DNA of 64,000 nt, taken from Roseateles_E cavernae (GTDB taxonomy: Bacteria > Pseudomonadota > Gammaproteobacteria > Burkholderiales > Burkholderiaceae_C). Where the stretch lies: positions 806,001-870,000 of the forward strand of contig NZ_JBDPLH010000001.1 of NCBI RefSeq assembly GCF_040187885.1. Reading direction: 5' to 3'. The stretch's first letter is position 1. Every line of letters begins with the position of its first letter. Both the position numbers and the translations under genes were made by a program. Shown here piece after piece: positions 58,632 to 64,000 of this stretch. The notes under the pieces were generated by a model. It saw nothing but the letters and a program-made list of their open reading frames with translations. It searched no databases and was not told where the DNA came from.

Positions 58632-61489
58632 CAAGCCAGCGGCGCCAGCAGCCGCTCTAGATCCTGCTCGGTGAACTTGGCCGCATCGGCCCCGTCACTG
58701 CCCAGCACGCCCTCGGCCAGCGCCAGTTTGCGGGCCTGCAGCTCCAGCATCCGCTCCTCGATGCTGCCTTCCACCACCAGTTTGTAGACAAACACCGGCT
58801 TGTCCTGGCCGATGCGGTGCGCCCGCGCGCTGGCCTGGGCCTCGACGGCCGGGTTCCACCAGGGGTCGACATGGATCACCGTGTCGGCCGCCGTCAGGTT
58901 CAGCCCCACGCCGCCGGCCTTCAGGCTGATCAGCATCAAGGGGCAGGCCTCGGCCTGGAAGCGCCGCACGATCTCGCCGCGCTGCGCCACCGGCGTCGCG
59001 CCGGTCAGCACCAGGAAGTCCAGTTCCTGCTGCCGCAGCTGCGCGGCGATCAGCCCCAGCATCTCGGCGAACTGCGAGAACACCAGCACCCGCCGCCCCT
59101 CGGCCAGCAGCTCCGGCAGCATCTCGGCCAGCAGCTCCAGCTTGGCGCGCTCGGTGTCCGGCTTCAACTCCACATCCTTCAGCAGCAGCGGGTCGCAGCA
59201 GACCTGGCGCAGCTTCAGCAAGGCGTCCAGCACGGTGATCTGTGACGCGCCGAAGCCGCGCCGCTGCAGCACGCGCCGCACCTGGGTATCGGCCGCCACC
59301 CGCACGCTCTCATACAGATCACGCTGCTGGCCGTAGAGCCGCACCCGCCGCGTCACCTCGGTCAGCGGCGGCAGCTCGGTGGCCACCTCCTCCTTGCGCC
59401 GGCGCAGGATGAAGGGCCGCACGCGCGCGCTCAGCAGCTGGGCCCGCAGGCTCTCGCCATTGACCTCGATGGGCTTGCGCCAGAGCCTGAAGAAGCTGCG
59501 CTCGTCGCCCAGAAAACCCGGCATCAAAAAGTCGAACTGCGCCCACAGCTCGCCCAGATGGTTTTCCAGCGGCGTGCCGGTCAGCGCCAGCCGGTGCCGC
59601 GCGCGCAGGCGCCGCACCGCCTTGGCCGCCCGGCTGCCGGCGTTCTTGACCGTCTGCGCCTCGTCGAGGATCAGCAGATGCCAGGGCTGCGCCGCCAGCG
59701 CCTCGATATCGCGCCACAAGAGCGGATAGGTCGACAGCACCAGGTCGTAATCGGCCAGGCGCGGGAAGTGCGCATGGCGCTCGGGCCCGTGCAGCAGCAG
59801 CACGCGCAGTTGGGGCGCGATGCGCCGCGCCTCGGCCAGCCAGTTGAACAGCAGCGAGGTCGGCAGCACGGCCAGCGCCGGCCGATCGGCCATGCGGCCG
59901 GCCTGTTTCTCGAGCAGCAGATGGGCCAGGGCCTGGGCCGTCTTGCCCAGGCCCATATCGTCGGCCAGGATGCCGGCCAGGCCTTGCTCGCGCAGGTACT
60001 GCAGCCAGGCCAGGCCGGCCAGCTGGTAGCCGCGCAGCGTCAGGCCCAGGCCCTCGGGCGGCGCCACCGGCCGCGGCGAGCCGGCCGCGCGCAGCTTGTT
60101 GGCCATCTGGCGCAGCCCGGCGTCGCCCTGGATCTGCCAGCCGGCGCGGCCCTGGTCCAGCAGCTCCAGCCGGCCGGCGTCCCAGTCGCTGAGCTGCAGC
60201 GGACCCTCGGCGCGCTTGGGGTCGGCCAGCAGGTCCACCATCGCGCCGAGGATGGGCTTCAGGATGGAGGCCGGTGCCTCGATGCGGCGCCCGCCCGGCG
60301 CGTGCAGCAGGATGATGGACAGGTCGTCGATGGCCGCGATCTGCTCGGCGTCGAACCAGCGCGCGTCGCGGCGCAAGAGGTCGGCAATCATCGGCGCCAG
60401 GTCCAGGCTCTCGCCCTCGATCTCGACGCCCAGGCTCAGCAGCCAGGCGCCCTCGCGGGCCGGCAGGCTGAGCGGGGCTATGCGGATGCGCCAGGCCTCG
60501 CCGGCCACCGCGCGGTGCGCGAAGCCGGGCCGTGCCTCGACCGCCCAGCCCAGCTTCTGCAGCTCGGGCACCCGCTCGGTCCAGAACTCGCCGAAGAACT
60601 CTTCCTGCAGCAGGGTCCAGAGGTTCTCATGCCCGGCTACGGCCGCCGGGTTGCGCCACTGCAGCGCGGCCGGGTCCAGCGGCAGCAGGCCCAGGGCCCA
60701 GAGCTGGTCGCGCGCCTCGGCCTCGGCGCCGAGATCGCGGGCCAGCGTCCGGCCATCGCCCACCTGCTGCGTCGCGCCCGGCCGGCTGTTCAGCAGCGAG
60801 CGCGGCGCCGGCGTGGTCCAGAGCAGGCCATCGGCCAGCCGGTAGGTCCAGTCGACCTGGGCGACCGTGACCACATTGCCGCGCGGGCCCAGTTTTCCGC
60901 CGCTGGGGCTCAGACCCAGCAGACCGTCGCCACGGCCCAGGGTCTTCAGGGTCAGGCGCGGGCGGAACCGGGCGGACTCACCGGCGGGTTCAGGCGCCTC
61001 GGCTTGCGGCAAGGGCGCGGGCGGCGGCGGCAATGCATCGCCCAGCAGCAGATCCATCAGCTTCGCCGCATCGGCCTCGGGCAGGCGCGGCAGCTGCTGC
61101 AGCTCGGCACGGCCGGCCTTGCGGCGCAGCGCCTCGACCCAGGTGTGCAAGAGCTGCGCGCGCAGCGGCGCATCGGCCTCGGTCTGCAGTTTCACCATCA
61201 GCGCCGCCGCATGCTCGCAAAAACGCGCCGTGCGGCAGCTGCACAGCGCGCTGTAGTGCGGCCGGCCATCGCGGCCGGCCACGCCCTGCAGCGCCAGCTC
61301 ATAGACCTGGCCGCGCGGGCCGGGGAAGCGCGCGCTGGCGCCATGGGCGTCCTGCCGGATATCGCTCAGCTGGTGCGTCAGCTCGGCGCCGCGCTTGAGC
61401 CGCCCGCGCTCGAACAGGGTGCGGAGTGTGGCTTCGTCGGGGGGCCAGAGGCGGGGGGTGAGAGTGGATGGCGGGGGGGCGGAGGACAT
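58631..61489 (-). CDS. SNF2-family helicase with SWIM zinc finger
   Basis: A 952-residue protein. The SWIM motif CSCRTARFCEH is at about residues 84-94. The SNF2 core has Walker A LADDMGLGKTAQA (about 510), DEAQ box (about 617), and motif VI AHRIGQDKPVFV (about 895). It is a DNA translocase that may remodel protein-DNA complexes; a specific role is not known. The start at 61489 leaves out a Pro/Arg-rich extension. Confidence 0.93.
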   Translation of the reverse strand: MSSAPPPSTLTPRLWPPDEATLRTLFERGRLKRGAELTHQLSDIRQDAHGASARFPGPRGQVYELALQGVAGRDGRPHYSALCSCRTARFCEHAAALMVKLQTEADAPLRAQLLHTWVEALRRKAGRAELQQLPRLPEADAAKLMDLLLGDALPPPPAPLPQAEAPEPAGESARFRPRLTLKTLGRGDGLLGLSPSGGKLGPRGNVVTVAQVDWTYRLADGLLWTTPAPRSLLNSRPGATQQVGDGRTLARDLGAEAEARDQLWALGLLPLDPAALQWRNPAAVAGHENLWTLLQEEFFGEFWTERVPELQKLGWAVEARPGFAHRAVAGEAWRIRIAPLSLPAREGAWLLSLGVEIEGESLDLAPMIADLLRRDARWFDAEQIAAIDDLSIILLHAPGGRRIEAPASILKPILGAMVDLLADPKRAEGPLQLSDWDAGRLELLDQGRAGWQIQGDAGLRQMANKLRAAGSPRPVAPPEGLGLTLRGYQLAGLAWLQYLREQGLAGILADDMGLGKTAQALAHLLLEKQAGRMADRPALAVLPTSLLFNWLAEARRIAPQLRVLLLHGPERHAHFPRLADYDLVLSTYPLLWRDIEALAAQPWHLLILDEAQTVKNAGSRAAKAVRRLRARHRLALTGTPLENHLGELWAQFDFLMPGFLGDERSFFRLWRKPIEVNGESLRAQLLSARVRPFILRRRKEEVATELPPLTEVTRRVRLYGQQRDLYESVRVAADTQVRRVLQRRGFGASQITVLDALLKLRQVCCDPLLLKDVELKPDTERAKLELLAEMLPELLAEGRRVLVFSQFAEMLGLIAAQLRQQELDFLVLTGATPVAQRGEIVRRFQAEACPLMLISLKAGGVGLNLTAADTVIHVDPWWNPAVEAQASARAHRIGQDKPVFVYKLVVEGSIEERMLELQARKLALAEGVLGSDGADAAKFTEQDLERLLAPLA

Positions 61490-61691
61490 GGCGGCGGTGA
61501 TTGTCTCCGGCCGGGTGGGATCACTATGGATGGGGCGGGATCGGGTGGGAGGCTGCCTGCAAGTGGCGGGGGCTGCTGCTGGGGGCGCTGACCGTGAACT
61601 TGCGCGGTGGCCATATGCAATCATTCAGGCTCTCTTGAGCTCGCGCCTCGCGCTTGAGCCCAATACAACGAAAAGAAACTGGACTTTGATC

Positions 61692-63269
61692 ATGACAGGC
61701 AAACAACAGCGCGCCGAATTGCAGCGCCGCATCTGGCAAATCGCCAACGAGGTTCGCGGTGCCGTTGACGGCTGGGACTTCAAGCAATACGTGCTCGGTT
61801 CCCTGTTCTATCGCTTCATCAGCGAAAACTTTGCGGCCTATATCGAAGGCGGCGACGACAGCGTCCGCTATGCCGAGCTGTCCGACAGCGTGATCACCCC
61901 CGAGATCAAAGACGACGCCGTCAAAACCAAGGGCTACTTCATCTACCCCAGCCAGCTCTTCGCCAGGGTGACCGCCGGCGCCGCGAGTCGTGAAAGCCTG
62001 AACACCGACCTGGCCGCCATCTTTGCCGCGATTGAAGCCTCAGCCCACGGCTACCCGTCTGAGCGCGACATCAAAGGCCTGTTTGCCGACTTCGATACCA
62101 CCAGCAACCGCCTGGGTAACACGGTCAGAGATAAAAACGCCCGCCTGGCCGCTGTGCTCAGAGGCGTGGCCGATCTCAACTTTGGCGACTTTGAAGGCAA
62201 CCAGATCGACCTGTTCGGCGACGCCTACGAGTTCCTCATCTCCAACTACGCCGCCAACGCGGGCAAGTCGGGTGGCGAGTTCTTCACGCCGCAGCATGTC
62301 TCCAAGCTGATTGCCCAGGTTGCCATGCACGGGCAGACCCGGGTCAACAAGATCTACGACCCGGCCTGCGGTTCCGGCTCGCTGCTGCTGCAAGCCAAGA
62401 AGCATTTCGACGCCCACATCATTGAAGAGGGATTCTTCGGCCAGGAACTCAACCACACCACCTACAACCTGGCGCGGATGAATATGTTCCTGCACAACGT
62501 CAACTACGACAAATTCAATATCCAACTGGGCGACACCCTCATCGAGCCGCACTTTGCCAACGACCGGCCTTTTGACGCCATCGTCTCCAACCCGCCCTAT
62601 TCGGTGAAGTGGATCGGCAGCGACGACCCCACGCTGATCAACGATGATCGCTTTGCCCCGGCCGGCGTGCTCGCGCCCAAATCGAAGGCCGACTTTGCCT
62701 TTGTGTTGCACGCGCTGAGTTATCTCTCCGCACGAGGCCGCGCGGCGATCGTCTGCTTTCCCGGCATTTTCTACCGGGGCGGCGCCGAGCAGAAGATTCG
62801 CCAATACCTAGTGGACAACAACTATGTGGAAACGGTGATTTCGCTGGCGCCCAACCTGTTCTACGGCACCACCATCGCCGTGACGATTCTGGTGCTGTCC
62901 AAGCACAAGACCGACACCACGATTCAGTTCATCGATGCCAGCGGACTGTTCAAGAAAGAAACCAACAACAACGTTCTCACGGACAACGATGACGAGAACA
63001 ATCCCGGCCACATCCAGCAAATCATGCAGGTGTTCGGCAGCAAGGCGAACATCGACCACTTCGCCCAGTCCGTCCCTTTTGAGACGGTGGCCGCCAATGA
63101 TTACAACCTGTCGGTCAGCAGCTATATAGAGGCCAAGGACACCCGCGAAGTAGTGGATATTGCCCAGCTCAATGCCGAACTGAAAACTACCGCGTCGCGG
63201 ATCGACCAGTTGCGTAAGGAGATTGACGCCATCGTGGCGAAGATTGAAGGCGAGGAGTTGGAGGCATGA
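61692..63269 (+). CDS. hsdM: Type I restriction methyltransferase subunit, second system
   Basis: A 525-residue HsdM of the EcoR124 (type IC) kind. N-terminus QQRAELQRRIWQIANEVRGAVDGWDFKQYVL (landmarks RIWQIANEVRG, WDFKQYVLG), motif I YDPACGSGSLLLQ (about residue 222), motif IV SNPPYSVKW (about 300). Low similarity to the HsdM at 18319, so this is a separate system. It overlaps the next gene by four bases. The hsdR gene must lie outside the window. Confidence 0.95.
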   Translation: MTGKQQRAELQRRIWQIANEVRGAVDGWDFKQYVLGSLFYRFISENFAAYIEGGDDSVRYAELSDSVITPEIKDDAVKTKGYFIYPSQLFARVTAGAASRESLNTDLAAIFAAIEASAHGYPSERDIKGLFADFDTTSNRLGNTVRDKNARLAAVLRGVADLNFGDFEGNQIDLFGDAYEFLISNYAANAGKSGGEFFTPQHVSKLIAQVAMHGQTRVNKIYDPACGSGSLLLQAKKHFDAHIIEEGFFGQELNHTTYNLARMNMFLHNVNYDKFNIQLGDTLIEPHFANDRPFDAIVSNPPYSVKWIGSDDPTLINDDRFAPAGVLAPKSKADFAFVLHALSYLSARGRAAIVCFPGIFYRGGAEQKIRQYLVDNNYVETVISLAPNLFYGTTIAVTILVLSKHKTDTTIQFIDASGLFKKETNNNVLTDNDDENNPGHIQQIMQVFGSKANIDHFAQSVPFETVAANDYNLSVSSYIEAKDTREVVDIAQLNAELKTTASRIDQLRKEIDAIVAKIEGEELEA

Positions 63270-64000
63270 GCAGTCTGGGCTTTATGGAGAAGCTGCTCGA
63301 TGGGGTGGATGTCGAGTGGAAGCCCTTAGGGCAAGTGGCCGAAATTTACGGCGGACTTAGTGGAAAAACGAAATCTGATTTTGAGAGCGGAACCTCAAAA
63401 TTTATCACGTATAAAAATATATTTGCCAACATAGATGTTGACTTTGATGCTCTCGAGTGCGTCAAAATTTCATCCAATGAAAAGCAAAATGAAGTCAAAT
63501 ACGGTGATGTGTTGTTCACCGGATCATCCGAGATTGCCGACGAGGCAGGCATGTCCTCCGCCGTCACTAAGAAGTTCGCAGAGCCAATCTATTTGAATAG
63601 CTTCTCATTCGGATTGAGGTTCAATGAAGGAACCCCCTTGACACCTGAATTTTCAAAATACCTATTTCGCTCAAAAATCCTGCGCGCCGATATCGCAAGG
63701 GCTGCGAGTGGGGTAACCAGGTTCAATATATCGAAAGAACGATTTAAGAAGATAAGAATCCCCATCCTTTGTCCAGGAAATCCGAAAAAATCGCTTGAAA
63801 TTCAGACCGAAATCGTTCGTGTACTGGATACCTTTACCGAGCTTACAGCCGAGCTTACAGCCGAGCTTACAGCTCGCAAAGAACAATACAAGCACTATCG
63901 CGACCAGTTGTTGGGTTTTGAAGACGGGAATGTGGAGTGGTGCGCGCTGGGCGAGATCGGGGAATTTATCCGCGGCAAGCGCTTCACCAAGGCCGACTAT
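63266..64000 (+). CDS. hsdS: Type I specificity subunit, second system (cut by window end)
   Basis: 245 codons of an HsdS are present. The first target-recognition domain (about residues 15-180) is AT-rich, unlike its neighbours, then comes a central helix with three ELTA repeats (residues ~192-203), then RKEQYKHYRDQLLGF and the start of the second domain. The start overlaps hsdM by ATGA. The layout is that of EcoR124-type HsdS. Confidence 0.93.
   Translation, partial: MSSLGFMEKLLDGVDVEWKPLGQVAEIYGGLSGKTKSDFESGTSKFITYKNIFANIDVDFDALECVKISSNEKQNEVKYGDVLFTGSSEIADEAGMSSAVTKKFAEPIYLNSFSFGLRFNEGTPLTPEFSKYLFRSKILRADIARAASGVTRFNISKERFKKIRIPILCPGNPKKSLEIQTEIVRVLDTFTELTAELTAELTARKEQYKHYRDQLLGFEDGNVEWCALGEIGEFIRGKRFTKADY
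63839..63874 (+). repeat. Three 12-bp tandem repeats coding TAEL linker
   Basis: GAGCTTACAGCC is present twice exactly and a third time with one change (last base T). It codes ELTA three times in the central spacer of HsdS. In EcoR124I and its variant, two or three such repeats change the distance between the two half-sites recognised. Confidence 0.9.

Noticed and set aside
1..64000. CRISPR array, tRNA or rRNA genes
   Set aside because: No regularly spaced direct repeats and no tRNA cloverleaf or rRNA sequence were recognised on either strand.

Overview
The window is high-GC bacterial chromosome around the replication origin. The order gyrB, dnaN, dnaA / rpmH, rnpA, yidD, yidC, mnmE, the gene families (kdsD-kdsC-lptC, creBCD, DUF4148, a CPA2 antiporter) and the codon use point to a betaproteobacterium of the order Burkholderiales, probably near Roseateles/Mitsuaria. 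The genus is an inference; no rRNA or tRNA gene is in the window to test it.

Layout. (1) About 0.9-7.9 kb: a repeated two-gene module present three times. Each copy is an 87-bp leader (block A), a secreted DUF4148 gene, a hairpin, a ~103-bp leader (block B), and a membrane-anchored small gene with a duplicated 'VVIVGKR / VVITGRS' motif. Between the copies lie a class II aldolase/HAD/LysR group and an HTH gene with palindromic operators. A fourth block B sits where a LysR gene has been cut down to its last ~30 codons, and leads into an operon of an AraC regulator, a putative HExxH metalloprotease and an M23 peptidase (7.9-11.0 kb). (2) 11.1-20.6 kb: a type I restriction-modification operon read leftward (hsdM, rhuM, hsdS, an unknown gene, hsdR, a DUF5655 gene) just beyond the gyrB terminator. 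(3) 20.8-30.9 kb: the origin region. It includes rpmH (44 codons), a likely rpmH promoter, DnaA boxes between dnaA and rpmH and a further cluster inside rnpA. (4) 30.9-46.8 kb: mostly housekeeping genes: apt, a PAS-GGDEF protein, an acyl-CoA dehydrogenase, a cation/proton antiporter, a two-gene ABC exporter, glutamate dehydrogenase, the KDO/LPS genes kdsD-kdsC-lptC, an ECF42-type sigma factor with its YCII partner, and a glycine-rich RNA-binding protein. (5) 47.0-61.5 kb: a membrane protein, a BtuF-like metal receptor, MarC, the creBCD envelope-stress set with an exact cre-tag before creD, a GMC oxidoreductase, small membrane proteins, a leucyl aminopeptidase and a SNF2/SWIM helicase. (6) 61.7 kb to the end: a second, unrelated type I system (EcoR124-like hsdM and the start of hsdS) with a TAEL repeat linker and an AT-rich recognition domain.

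No CRISPR array, complete insertion sequence, prophage, tRNA or rRNA was seen. The least explained parts are the triplicated DUF4148/VVIVGKR modules with gap-free leaders, the AraC/peptidase operon joined to one of those leaders, and the unknown nuclease-like gene inside the first hsd operon.
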